NCBI GenBank assembly: GCA_019239875.1
Contig: JAFAZI010000059.1
Span: 1-33,749 of the forward strand
DNA: 33,749 nt
Source: Frankiaceae bacterium
GTDB lineage: Bacteria; Actinomycetota; Actinomycetes; JAFAQI01
Direction: 5' to 3'
Positions within the stretch are counted from its first letter, which is position 1. Every line of letters starts with the position of its first letter. Under the pieces are notes generated by a model. It made no database searches, was not told the origin of the DNA, and saw nothing but the letters and a program-made list of their open reading frames with translations. Both the position numbers and the translations under genes were made by a program. Shown here piece by piece: positions 24,108 through 31,779 of the stretch.

Positions 24108-25175
24108 CTAGAACGTCAGTTGGGAGCTCTCCACGCGGTCGGCGTCACCACGGCTCTGCCTGGGGATCTGGGACGTCACGGCGACCCGGATCGCGTCGCG
24201 CGTCTGGTACATCGAGGCGTCGGCGTCCGCAATGAGCTGAGCGAGCGAGCGGTCGTCGTCCGGGCCAAGCGAGGTGTGGCCGACCGACAGTGAGACCCCG
24301 ATGCGGATCGCGTTGGCCTGGATGCGAGTGCAAAGCGCGTTGGCGTCCGCCGCATCGATCGCGAAGACCACCAGCTCGTCGCCGCCCCACCGGCCGACGA
24401 CATCGATGTCCCGCACGCTTTCGCGCAGCGCGGTCGCGGCGCTTCGGATCAGCTCGTCGCCGGCCTCGTGGCCGTGGCTGTCGTTCATCGACTTCAAGGC
24501 GTCGATGTCGACGAAGATCATGTGAGCGGTGCCACCGTGACGGCGCAGGTGGCTCCGCAACAAGGTGGCGGACTCGAGGAAGCCACGGCGGTTCAGCACG
24601 CCCGTCAGCTCATCGGTCACCGAGATCCGGCGGATCTCGGCGGTCCGCTCGCTGACGATCTGCTCGAGGTGCTCGACGCTTCGCGCATGGACTAGCGCGA
24701 CGGCGGTCGTGTCAGCGAGGGCCTGCAGGATGTGGACCTCTTCCTCGGTGGCCTCGTGCTCCTCGGACCAGTAGTTGCCGATCGCGCCGATGGGGTCGGC
24801 GGAGCGGATCGGCACCATGCAGAGGCTCTTCACGAACGTGGGCCGGTATGCGTCGTGCGGGATCCGGTCGTCGACGTAGATGTCGGGGATCACCACCGAC
24901 TGGGCGTTGAGCATCGCCCACCCCGAGATGCAGGTCTGGAGCGGAAAGCGCTGCCCCTTCCACAGCGGAGCGATCGCGTCCTCATCGGCGTAGAAGCACT
25001 TGTCGCCGTCACGCAGTACGAAGGTTGCGCCGTCAGCGCCGGTCAGCTCGCGTGCCGCGTGCCGGACAATCCTCTGCACGCTGGCGACGTCGCGCGCCAA
25101 GGACAGGTCCTGAACGACGCTGACGAGCCCGTGGACACCGGAGCCGCGGGACGCGCTGGGACTGCCCGTCGTCAT
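24108..25175 (-). CDS. GAF-GGDEF diguanylate cyclase
   Basis: A 355-residue signalling enzyme that would make cyclic di-GMP. Residues about 20-160 form a GAF sensor domain. A short helix (HLEQIVSERTAEIRRISVTD) links it to the cyclase. The active site is GGDEL at 264-268, and an RDID inhibitory I-site at 255-258 sits exactly five residues before it, so product inhibition is expected. The start ATG is preceded by GAGGGG. There is no EAL domain. The ligand of the GAF domain is unknown. Confidence 0.9.
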   Translation of the reverse strand: MTTGSPSASRGSGVHGLVSVVQDLSLARDVASVQRIVRHAARELTGADGATFVLRDGDKCFYADEDAIAPLWKGQRFPLQTCISGWAMLNAQSVVIPDIYVDDRIPHDAYRPTFVKSLCMVPIRSADPIGAIGNYWSEEHEATEEEVHILQALADTTAVALVHARSVEHLEQIVSERTAEIRRISVTDELTGVLNRRGFLESATLLRSHLRRHGGTAHMIFVDIDALKSMNDSHGHEAGDELIRSAATALRESVRDIDVVGRWGGDELVVFAIDAADANALCTRIQANAIRIGVSLSVGHTSLGPDDDRSLAQLIADADASMYQTRDAIRVAVTSQIPRQSRGDADRVESSQLTF

Positions 25176-25265
25176 GTCTGCCCCTCACGACAACGGTCGA
25201 CCGATCTCGAACGACCAAGATCGACCATGCCCGTCCCGTCGACGTTTGTCGAGGGCTCCTTGAGC

Positions 25266-25285
25266 GTCTCGAGGAAATCCGAGAC
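25266..25285. terminator. Possible hairpin in the 250-bp gap
   Basis: GTCTCG and CGAGAC pair across an 8-base loop. It lies downstream of the SRPBCC gene at 25427 and upstream of the diguanylate cyclase on the same strand. There is no clear T-run, so it may be a weak terminator or a leader structure. I see nothing else definite in 25176-25426. Confidence 0.3.
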
Positions 25286-25426
25286 CCAAAGCGCCACAAC
25301 GGTTTTCAGTCCGACAACTCCGGCAAATCACCTTCACTTGGAAGCTCATCACTGGAGGCAGATGTAGCCGGCGGTGTGGCTAGAGCCACCCGAGTCAACA
25401 GGTAGGAACGCACCGATCGGTCCTGA

Positions 25427-25921
25427 TCAGGGTGCTTGGTTTCGCAACCGTTCGCTCAGCCCACGCGCCATCAGGCCAATGCTGGCGCGGTCGAGCAGGT
25501 CTCCGAGCGAGCGAGCAACCACACCACCCTTGTCCAGTCGGAACCTCGAGTGCAACAAACAGCTGTCGTTGCCAAGCGACGTCAGCAGTAGCGCCCACGT
25601 GTAGCGACGCCGACCCCACGTGGCTCGATAGACGAGTGCATGTGGTGGTTCGAGAACAGCCACGGCGAGATGGGCTGGGCCGTAGTCGGGGACGACATCG
25701 CCCACTGCGAGACGCAGATCGGGGTCGATCGTGCGGAGGCCACGGAAACGACTGGGTAAACGGCGCTCAACTCGTTCGGGGAGGTACCAACCACCGCGGT
25801 CTTTGCCGAGCTGCTGGATCCAGGGCCAGACCTCGTCCACGCGCCCATGCAGTTGGTGCTGTCGATCCATCACGACGTTGGCTTCTGGCAACAGATCGTC
25901 GCCCGGAAAGGTCGCATCCAC
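25427..25921 (-). CDS. SRPBCC-family-like protein
   Basis: A 164-residue protein with the shape of a helix-grip (polyketide cyclase-like) domain: VDEVWPWIQQLGKDRGGWY near the start, a GDVVPDYGP strand, paired VAVLEPPHALVYRA strands, and a C-terminal helix rich in Arg and Leu (GLMARGLSERLRN). Related proteins are common in actinobacteria and without known function. It is the first gene of the lower-GC right-hand region. It is not near the first SRPBCC protein in sequence. Confidence 0.75.
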   Translation of the reverse strand: MDATFPGDDLLPEANVVMDRQHQLHGRVDEVWPWIQQLGKDRGGWYLPERVERRLPSRFRGLRTIDPDLRLAVGDVVPDYGPAHLAVAVLEPPHALVYRATWGRRRYTWALLLTSLGNDSCLLHSRFRLDKGGVVARSLGDLLDRASIGLMARGLSERLRNQAP

Positions 25922-25966
25922 TCAGGCATCTTGCCGCGCGCCGCTCGGCGACGGCAGTTCCCGTCG

Positions 25967-26119
25967 CTACAGATCGTCCCGGACACTCGCGACGTCAGTT
26001 ACTTCTTCGACCAAGGTGGTTCTGTGATCGACGAATCCCAGCCATCTGGCTAGATGAGGCACGGCAAGGATCAACCAGCCGACACTCACAAACCCAGCCA
26101 TCAACAAGACCAGAGTCAC
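25967..26119 (-). CDS. Very small membrane protein (50 aa)
   Basis: A GTG at 26119 overlaps the stop of the upstream membrane-protein gene (GTGA), so translation could be coupled. The product begins with a strong hydrophobic helix (VTLVLLMAGFVSVGWLILAV) and ends in a charged tail. There is no independent ribosome binding site. Function unknown. Confidence 0.45.
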   Translation of the reverse strand: MTLVLLMAGFVSVGWLILAVPHLARWLGFVDHRTTLVEEVTDVASVRDDL

Positions 26120-26361
26120 GACGTTGAGACGCCGCAACAGTCGGATCGGTTCGCCTGCGGTAAGAGCGGCATCTCCGTCTCGACCTGACCCGCCGTTCTC
26201 GGCGCAATCGCGACGATGGCGAGCAGCGCCAGCGGTCCGAGCAGAAATCCGAGCACAGACCAACTCCGCGCACTCCGGCCCTTGTTGCGCGCGGCCGCGC
26301 CACACACGACTCCGAAGACAAGCGCCAGCATGACGAACTCGAGCCAACCAAGGTTGCCCAC
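26116..26361 (-). CDS. Small two-helix membrane protein
   Basis: An 81-residue protein with two hydrophobic segments (LEFVMLALVFGVVCGAAA and WSVLGFLLGPLALLAIVAIA) around a short positive loop (RNKGRSARS). The pattern is that of widespread small membrane proteins sometimes annotated as superinfection-immunity-like; no function is implied. The start is GTG with only a weak upstream purine stretch. It is coupled to the 50-residue gene that follows. Confidence 0.65.
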   Translation of the reverse strand: MGNLGWLEFVMLALVFGVVCGAAARNKGRSARSWSVLGFLLGPLALLAIVAIAPRTAGQVETEMPLLPQANRSDCCGVSTS

Positions 26362-26432
26362 ATTCGGAGGTTACTCGTGACCGCGCCGCGCGGAGCGGCA
26401 TCTCGACGACGCTCCGGCAAGACGCGCGCCGA

Positions 26433-26948
26433 CTACCGACCGGTCGGCCTCGCGATCAGATCGACGAGGAGTCGTCTGGTCGTCATGACAACTCGACCGC
26501 GTAATGGACGGTGCCTTGTAGTGGCTCCAACCGACAGGTTGTAAATGGTGCCGCCTCGTAATCCGGTCACGGTGAACGACGCGCTGCGCGTGTCGAGTTG
26601 CACCGACCGGGCGAGAGGTCGTTCGGCCGGCTGGAGAGCTGTAGTCCGCGGCTTCAAGGAGGGTCCAATCACGAAGCTCCCGCGGTCGCTCGTCCGGTAG
26701 TCGAAGCTCAAGGTGATCGTGGCCGTGTAGGACGTCCCCGGCGGCAGCTGGAACGAGACGGGATGCGGACCGCTGAGGCCGCAGGAGTCACCGCTGCAAG
26801 TAATGCCAGGGCCAATCTTGTAGAAGACCTTGACCTCCGCGGTGCGCTTGAGCGCGGGGGTATGCGTATGATTCGCCGCTACCGCGATACCGCCCGCCAG
26901 CGTCATGGTCTGTGCCGCAATGACAAGCGCTACTGCCGACTTCCGCAT
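26433..26948 (-). CDS. Secreted protein of unknown function
   Basis: A 171-residue exported protein. The first 27 residues (MRKSAVALVIAAQTMTLAGG then IAVAANH) form a clear signal peptide, which fixes the ATG at 26948. The body is beta-rich, with a conspicuous CSGDSCG segment that could form a disulfide loop and a fibronectin-like ending (SFTVTGLRGGTIYNLSV). It may be a small extracellular beta-sandwich domain. No neighbour suggests its role. About 220 bp upstream (26949-27170) hold no gene I can support. Confidence 0.7.
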   Translation of the reverse strand: MRKSAVALVIAAQTMTLAGGIAVAANHTHTPALKRTAEVKVFYKIGPGITCSGDSCGLSGPHPVSFQLPPGTSYTATITLSFDYRTSDRGSFVIGPSLKPRTTALQPAERPLARSVQLDTRSASFTVTGLRGGTIYNLSVGATTRHRPLRGRVVMTTRRLLVDLIARPTGR

Positions 26949-27170
26949 CGTGGCCCCGTCCATAGCCCGCTTAGTCGGGCATCTTCGCACTGACCCGGTG
27001 CTGTCCGCATGGCAGCGACCGCACGGTGGCGACGGGGACACAGAACCGGAGCCGATCGGCGAATCTCAGCGGTACGAGAGCGTCGGAAAGGGCTGCTCGG
27101 CAGCGGCACTTCAGATCCGCCCAACGTTGGGCGCGCTATCGCCCTTCGAGCCATCGCACTCGTCTGTTGT

Positions 27171-27473
27171 CTACGGCAGCAGGTTGCGATCAAGAAGCAG
27201 GCTCGCGTACCAAAGGGTGACACCGCACGTCCACGCCGCCAGGGCACCGATCAGGCATCCGAGGACTCCCTTCGTTCTTCCGAGAAGACCTGCAATGACA
27301 ACTGCCGCGAGGTCCGCTTCGAGGAGCCGAGTGAACTCCTTGCGCGACGACCAGATGTGAGTCTCGATCCAGCGATGTATTAGGAATTCACTAAAGAACG
27401 TCGCGGCAAATCCGAACGCTATCCAGGCCCACACAACCGTGGAGTGCTTGTCCTCGCGACCCATGGCCGGCAT
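27171..27473 (-). CDS. Small membrane protein
   Basis: A 100-residue protein with hydrophobic helices at VVWAWIAFGFAATFFSEFLI, LEADLAAVVIAGLLG and GCLIGALAAWTCGVTLWYAS. ATG codons at 27473 and 27464 are both possible starts; the longer open frame reads into unrelated sequence. Function unknown. Confidence 0.6.
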   Translation of the reverse strand: MPAMGREDKHSTVVWAWIAFGFAATFFSEFLIHRWIETHIWSSRKEFTRLLEADLAAVVIAGLLGRTKGVLGCLIGALAAWTCGVTLWYASLLLDRNLLP

Positions 27474-27599
27474 GGCACCAGTGTGGCCATACTCGGGCGA
27501 CGTGCAACTTCGAAGCCGTCGCCGCGCCGCACTTCGCGTTGGTCCCATCGATGCTGCTGTCGCTGGACACCCGTCCGGTTCGGGATCACACTCGCCACT

Positions 27600-27761
27600 G
27601 TGTGCGCCGTGATCGTCGTCGTGCTCCTAGCGGTCACCTTGTCCTCCCTGGTCACGGCCGACCGGCACCGCCGGCGCATGCGAGAGCTTCAGCCGGAAGA
27701 GCAGCAGGAGAGTCTCGACCAGATCGTTGCCCGAACTTCTTGGATGCGTTGGGGGAACTAA
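27600..27761 (+). CDS. Possible very small membrane protein (53 aa)
   Basis: From a GTG at 27600 the frame encodes one hydrophobic helix (VIVVVLLAVTLSSLVTA) followed by a charged cytoplasmic-looking tail (ADRHRRRMRELQPEEQQESL). The residue pattern looks protein-like, but there is no clear ribosome binding site and the start is a guess. Confidence 0.35.
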   Translation: MCAVIVVVLLAVTLSSLVTADRHRRRMRELQPEEQQESLDQIVARTSWMRWGN

Positions 27762-27870
27762 CGGCACATACGAAGCGAATTTAGGTCGGCGGCGACGCGC
27801 TGTGAGTGCTCCAACAGGGCTTGCGCCTAGGGGGTCTGCCACGCTGGGTTGCGTGATCGAGGGCTCGGCG

Positions 27871-28743
27871 GTGGATGCCGGCGCGACGCGTTTGCGTTGG
27901 GATCGTCATCCGTTTGATCTCGCTTCCCAAGCGTGGATGATGCTGACCAGTCGGCCTCTGTCTGCAGACCGTTACCCGTGGCTATTGGGTCCTTCCGCTG
28001 GGGACCGAGCGGTCGGTCACGGATGGGTGGATCAGGAGGCGGCTGCGATCGGCGGCCGGACGCGTACCGGGCCGGACCTGGGGGTCTTGCCGGACTTCAC
28101 GGCGCTGGCGAGTTCGACCTTCAACCCGGCTCTCGTGCATCCCTTGATCGTGGACTTCTACGAACACACGAGTCGCTGGCAACTGGACCTGTGGTCCGAG
28201 TGGTGCCCGTTTGCGTGGCCATTTGGTTGGCTGCTGACAGCGATGTGGAGTCATCGGCTGCAGCAGTTGAGCCTTCCAATGCGGCCTCTCGATGTCTCCT
28301 GGGGGATGGACAGCGAAGTCGTCCACCTTCACGGGCCTGATGACCGGGTACTCGGTGCTGCGTGGCTGCGCACCATGCGCAAGACGGGCCTAACCACCTA
28401 CAGCGGCCTGTACGGCATCGCGCAGTTACCGAACACCGGCGAGCCCAGCGTCCGTGTTGTGTTCCCGCTGCCGCGCGGTTGCCTCAGCGTCTTCCTGCGC
28501 CCGAGCGTGGACGACAAAGGCGCACTGCACCTGCACTCGCCAATCGCGCAGTTCGGAGATGACGGCGCCTACCTAGTGCTCAACCGCGGTCAGGGAAAGA
28601 TCAACGCGCGCCGCATCCCAATAGCAGAGCACTTCCATCTATACGCAGACGCCGAAGGACACGTCAGAACAGATCACTTCGTGCGGCTGTGGAACATCCC
28701 CACCATCCGGCTTCATTACCGGCTGCGCCTAATCGCGTCATGA
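27871..28743 (+). CDS. Conserved-looking hypothetical protein, about 290 aa
   Basis: A 290-residue soluble protein that I do not recognise. It has an N-terminal Trp/Pro-rich part (RYPWLLG, then SEWCPFAWPFGWLL), a middle strand pattern with HLHGPDDRVLG, and a segment TMRKTGLTTYSGLYGIAQLP that leads into a further beta-rich part ending in IRLHYRLRLIAS. GTG at 27871 is preferred because GAGGG lies seven bases upstream; GTG at 27853 is an alternative. It is the longest gene in the right-hand accessory region. Confidence 0.7.
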   Translation: MDAGATRLRWDRHPFDLASQAWMMLTSRPLSADRYPWLLGPSAGDRAVGHGWVDQEAAAIGGRTRTGPDLGVLPDFTALASSTFNPALVHPLIVDFYEHTSRWQLDLWSEWCPFAWPFGWLLTAMWSHRLQQLSLPMRPLDVSWGMDSEVVHLHGPDDRVLGAAWLRTMRKTGLTTYSGLYGIAQLPNTGEPSVRVVFPLPRGCLSVFLRPSVDDKGALHLHSPIAQFGDDGAYLVLNRGQGKINARRIPIAEHFHLYADAEGHVRTDHFVRLWNIPTIRLHYRLRLIAS

Positions 28744-28747
28744 GCGG

Positions 28748-28763
28748 CAGTGCGCCAGATCAG
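28748..28763. terminator. Possible bidirectional hairpin between convergent genes
   Basis: On the minus strand GCGCC-TGATCT-GGCGC forms a five-pair stem in the 48-bp gap between the stops of the convergent genes ending at 28743 and 28792. The position fits a shared terminator, but the stem is short and lacks a T-run. The exact edges are approximate. Confidence 0.3.
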
Positions 28764-28791
28764 GCGCTTCTCATCCGCGCAGCTGGGGACG

Positions 28792-29229
28792 CTATTGGTT
28801 GTTGAAAGACGGCGCGACGCGGGCATGGACGAGGTGACGATCACCGAGCGGTGCGGGCAATAAGACGAACCGTTGACGGGACGATGCACACAGTTCACCG
28901 GTGCTACGAAGAATCACCGCGCGGATCAGCACATCAGTACGCCCCTCGCGGATCTGTACACGTGATGGGGCGTCACACTCGTTGCCGTAACTGATCACGA
29001 GGACGCAGCCGCCCTCGCGGATCCTTTCCAACTTCCACGGAACCGAGTGCTGCTGTTTGGTAAGAGGCTCGAAGTCCCTGCCTGGTCGGGTGGGCGGCGC
29101 TTGCGACGGCGCTTCGGTTGCATGCGAGGCGCACGAGTGTGACTGCACCGTTGAGGTCTTGTCGACCGCCGGGGAGCACCCTCCGACCGCCAGACAGAGT
29201 GCCGCCCCAGCTACCCACATTCGATGCAT
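28792..29229 (-). CDS. Predicted lipoprotein
   Basis: A 145-residue exported protein. The N-terminus MHRMWVAGAALCLAVGGC is a lipoprotein signal ending at a lipobox (AVGGC), which supports ATG 29229 over the longer open frame. A low-complexity linker (SQAPPTRPG) is followed by a small folded part with two further Cys (EGGCVLVISYGNECD). Function unknown. It is one of three lipoproteins in the accessory region. Confidence 0.7.
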   Translation of the reverse strand: MHRMWVAGAALCLAVGGCSPAVDKTSTVQSHSCASHATEAPSQAPPTRPGRDFEPLTKQQHSVPWKLERIREGGCVLVISYGNECDAPSRVQIREGRTDVLIRAVILRSTGELCASSRQRFVLLPAPLGDRHLVHARVAPSFNNQ

Positions 29230-29328
29230 CCGCCCATGGTCCCCATCGACCTGGTGAGCTGCCAAACGCGGAGCTGGAGGGGTCAGGCAACCGCGCGAGA
29301 ACGCCAGACAGCCGTAGGCAAGCGGCGC

Positions 29329-29691
29329 TTAGCGTTCGACCGGGGGCTCCCGATGGGCACGTTGCCACTTGCGTGCTGCCAGCAAGTAGCCGACGACAAC
29401 CGCAACCGCACCTGTGCACAGTGCCGCTCGCTCTACCCCCACGGTGTTCAGGAAACCGACCGTAAGAACGCTGCCGGCGAAGCCACTGAACGCCGGGCCA
29501 TACAGGTACCAGAGCGGCCGCGGCGCTGTGTAACGACTCGCCTCCGAGTCTGGAACGACGCGGTCATCCAGCCGTCGCAACCAAGAGCCAATGCTCTCTG
29601 CAGAACCGTAACGCCGCACGCCGCCACAGTCAGCCAAGAACGGCACCTCTAGTCGGCTGGGTGCCGACCTCGTCGGGCGGTTGATAGGCAC
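29329..29691 (-). CDS. Small membrane protein, tandem paralogue B
   Basis: A 120-residue protein. Its core IGSWLRRLDDRVVP, later PLWYLYGP and a C-terminal helix ending WQRAHR align with the product of the adjacent gene at 29692. It has two hydrophobic segments after YGP. The GTG start directly follows the TAG stop of the upstream paralogue, so translation is probably coupled. The first 30 residues are extra relative to the paralogue. Function unknown. Confidence 0.62.
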   Translation of the reverse strand: MPINRPTRSAPSRLEVPFLADCGGVRRYGSAESIGSWLRRLDDRVVPDSEASRYTAPRPLWYLYGPAFSGFAGSVLTVGFLNTVGVERAALCTGAVAVVVGYLLAARKWQRAHREPPVER

Positions 29692-29982
29692 CTAATCTCG
29701 GACCTGAGGGCGCGAGAAGGTCAACCGATGCTTGCGCCGCCACCGCCATTCCACCATCGAGAAGACCCCAAGAATCCAGACGATGCCGATCACCATGAGG
29801 GCTTCCGGTAAACCGTGCAGGTGCTTGACGGCGTAATAGAGACCGAAGCCAGCAGGCGGACCTAAGAATGGCCCGTACGCCATCCAAGCCGGGACCCGCG
29901 TGTCGAACTTGCCCGCCCAAGGATTCGGGAAGACCCGCTCGTCAAGCGCCTTGAGGCACTCACCGATCGACACACACAGCAC
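29692..29982 (-). CDS. Small membrane protein, tandem paralogue A
   Basis: A 96-residue protein with IGECLKALDERVFP, PAWMAYGP and a C-terminal helix ending RRKHR, matching the neighbouring 29329 gene in order and spacing. Two hydrophobic segments follow YGP (LGPPAGFGLYYAV and LMVIGIVWILGVF). The GTG at 29982 is used; GTG at 29973 is possible. It is the upstream member of a duplicated pair. Confidence 0.62.
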   Translation of the reverse strand: MLCVSIGECLKALDERVFPNPWAGKFDTRVPAWMAYGPFLGPPAGFGLYYAVKHLHGLPEALMVIGIVWILGVFSMVEWRWRRKHRLTFSRPQVRD

Positions 29983-30036
29983 TGTATGCGGACCAAATCA
30001 CCACGTCTGGCAGTCGTCAAATTGCGGACGCAGCTG

Positions 30037-30096
30037 AGCGGCACCTATAGTCTGCCGCCTGCGGCGGACGGCGGTGCCGCGTAGAAGAACGAAGCC
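30037..30096. repeat. CACCTATAGTCTG stem-loop element, copy 1
   Basis: GCGGCACC (30038-30045) pairs with GGTGCCGC (30073-30080), and inner GCCGC pairs with GCGGC (30054-30065). The unpaired TATAGTCT and a right tail related to CGTCGCAGAACGGC are shared with copies 2 and 3. It lies in the gene-free stretch 29983-30334 (352 bp); the rest of that stretch (30097-30334) shows no supportable gene. Confidence 0.8.
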
Positions 30097-30334
30097 TTCG
30101 CGTCGCTCCTCGGTTGGGTTGAGCAGACCGCACTCGGTGTCAAGGTTGCGGCACGAAGTGTCGATGTCTGGGCACCAAGACAAATACCGCGTTCGGGAAT
30201 TGCTGCACAGTGAGCCCTGAGAGACGTCTGGCAGAAGGGGACGATGCACGGCCGGGCGCGGAGCCGCACTGAACAGGTGCCGCGAACTCGATCGCCACAT
30301 CCCGTCAACGCGACACAAGAGGCAGGTCCTGAGG

Positions 30335-30715
30335 ATGGCACTCCAAGACAAGTTGGCAAAGAAGGCTGCCCGCGTTCTGAATCCCGGTGAGTCCATCCAG
30401 GCGATCGTCGCGGTGCAGAACTTCCACCCCGCCGTTCAGCTACTCGGCTTCCTCTGGGTTTACCTATTCGGTGGTCGGTACAACTTGATCGTCGCTACGG
30501 ATCAGCGAATTGCGATTCTCCAGACGAAGCTCACGACTTATCGCCATCCGACGGGGGTCGCCGCCTCGCTACCGAGAACGACGACCTTGGGTCCCGTAGG
30601 CGGTCCGCCGGCGTCGATCGAGCTGAATGGCAAGCGGTTCTACCTCATCGCCGGCACGAAGAAGTACGTCGCGATCGCGGATCAGCACCGACCGGCAGCG
30701 CTCGCCGGAAACTAA
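30335..30715 (+). CDS. Small protein of unknown function with one membrane segment
   Basis: A 126-residue protein. It opens with a basic helix (LQDKLAKKAARVLNPGESIQ), has a hydrophobic patch LLGFLWVYLFGGRYN, then VATDQRIAILQT and a KRFYLIAGTKKY strand. The pattern resembles bacterial PH-like proteins in which a hairpin carries VTDRRI; this is a weak analogy. GAGG lies directly before the ATG. Its stop is followed at once by copy 2 of the stem-loop element. Confidence 0.65.
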   Translation: MALQDKLAKKAARVLNPGESIQAIVAVQNFHPAVQLLGFLWVYLFGGRYNLIVATDQRIAILQTKLTTYRHPTGVAASLPRTTTLGPVGGPPASIELNGKRFYLIAGTKKYVAIADQHRPAALAGN

Positions 30716-30772
30716 CGGCTCACCTATAGTCTGCGCGCTGGCGCGCGGGCTAGGTGCCCGTCGCAGAACGGC
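30714..30772. repeat. CACCTATAGTCTG stem-loop element, copy 2
   Basis: AACGGC at 30714-30719 and 30767-30772 are direct repeats around a hairpin: CACC/GGTG outer stem, unpaired TATAGTCT, and GCGCGC-TG-GCGCGC inner stem. It separates the convergent stops at 30715 and 30791. Confidence 0.88.
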
Positions 30773-30790
30773 TTCTAGTTCGGGGTGTGA

Positions 30791-31369
30791 TCACCCCGGT
30801 GGAGCATGGCGGACGGGCTTCACGTGACCGCCCACCAGTCGAAAGATGACCCGCACGGGATTTAGCGTCGCGCAACAAAGCGGGTCCTGCTTCGCGTATC
30901 GGGGATACACGATCGAGACCTCACGACCGCCGCTCCACGAAATCTCCGGATAGAGGTGGCAGCCGCCGCTGTCGCGTCCCACGTAGCGTCCATGGGAGAT
31001 AAACAGGACATTGGCGCATCGCAATCCGTTTGCAAGGTTCTGAGGTCTTGCGACGAGGACTGGACGCATCCCGGCCCAGTAGCCTTTGGCCTTTCGAAGC
31101 TCTATCGGGGACGTCTCGTATCCCTTGGCATGAATGAGTTTCAGCATCCGCCCTTGTGCTGGGTTCAGCTTCGGGGTGGGCGATGGTGATGGATTCTCCG
31201 TCGCGCTAGTCGTTGGTGTAGGACCTGGTGATTCGTTAGCCGTGTTCGACGAACATGAGACCGTCGATCCGAACAAAAGGCCGCACAGCAGAAGGATCCC
31301 GACGCGCCTAGAGCGCGAGGTGGCTACGAAGGCAGGAAGGATGTAGGTCCGAACCCCGAGAACTCTCAC
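30791..31369 (-). CDS. LppP/LprE-like lipoprotein
   Basis: A 192-residue exported lipoprotein. A basic stretch (SRSRR) and hydrophobic core (VGILLLCGLLFGS) lead to a lipobox TVSC, then a Ser/Thr/Pro linker (PTPTTSATENPSPSPTP). The folded part has the layout of the actinobacterial LppP/LprE family: a GY start, MRPVLVARPQ, LFISHGRYVG, a VSIVYPRYAKQDPLCC segment and a final VRVIFRLVGGHV. The GTG at 31369 gives a rather long n-region and is the best available start codon. The family's function is not known; it is anchored outside the membrane. Confidence 0.65.
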   Translation of the reverse strand: MRVLGVRTYILPAFVATSRSRRVGILLLCGLLFGSTVSCSSNTANESPGPTPTTSATENPSPSPTPKLNPAQGRMLKLIHAKGYETSPIELRKAKGYWAGMRPVLVARPQNLANGLRCANVLFISHGRYVGRDSGGCHLYPEISWSGGREVSIVYPRYAKQDPLCCATLNPVRVIFRLVGGHVKPVRHAPPG

Positions 31370-31481
31370 ACCCGCCAGACGATTCAGCACGCTGCGAGGT
31401 TGGCACAGCCGTTCGGTAGCGCCGGATAGGGCGCTCGGGAACGGCACTCCTTCAATAACACGGCGCGTTATCGTTCGGTCG

Positions 31482-31709
31482 GTGACGAACGAGCCCGAGG
31501 ACCTGTTCGATACTCCCGAGGAGGCCGCGCTGAGTGGATGGGCCGAGACACCCTCCGCACAAGCCAAAGTCGTCGAGGTCGACATCCATGGCGATCGTGC
31601 CACGGTGATTATCGAGGTCGCCGCGTCGCGGTCTGACATGAAACGAGAGCGGAACTACTGCCACCGCTCACCAGACGGCCGGTGGATGCTCGGGCACTCC
31701 GAGGGATAG
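31482..31709 (+). CDS. Small hypothetical protein (75 aa), NTF2-like fragment shape
   Basis: A 75-residue acidic protein starting at GTG 31482. The order (helix EEAALSGWAETP, strand AKVVEVDIHGDRATVIIEV, strand RERNYCHRSPDGRWMLGHSEG) is that of small actinobacterial proteins with a SnoaL/NTF2-like half fold; this is a weak resemblance. It is divergent from the LppP-like gene with a 112-bp gap. Its stop overlaps the first bases of stem-loop copy 3. Confidence 0.6.
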   Translation: MTNEPEDLFDTPEEAALSGWAETPSAQAKVVEVDIHGDRATVIIEVAASRSDMKRERNYCHRSPDGRWMLGHSEG

Positions 31710-31767
31710 CGGCCCACCTATAGTCTGCGCGCCTGCGCGCGGGCTCAGGTGCCCGTCGCAGAACGGC
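31708..31767. repeat. CACCTATAGTCTG stem-loop element, copy 3
   Basis: This copy is nearly identical to copy 2 over about 58 bp, with AGCGGC at the left and AACGGC at 31762-31767. The outer stem is CACC/GGTG and the inner stem is GCGCGC-CT-GCGCGC. It separates the convergent stops at 31709 and 31780. Confidence 0.88.
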
Positions 31768-31779
31768 CCCTATTCGCCG

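Noticed and set aside
24098-24125. A KstR-like sterol operator (TAGAAC..GTT) upstream of the ferredoxin-P450 operon
   Set aside because: The AAC and GTT half-sites are four bases apart where the KstR consensus has two, and the sequence is also the stop region of the diguanylate cyclase gene.
26905-27383. Overlapping plus-strand frames of 124-151 codons
   Set aside because: They run antisense to a signal-peptide gene and a membrane-protein gene and have compositions typical of shadow frames.
30045-30359. A 104-codon minus-strand frame ending in the copy 1 element
   Set aside because: It is Cys/Arg/Ser-rich with no fold-like pattern and overlaps the start of the better-supported plus-strand gene at 30335.
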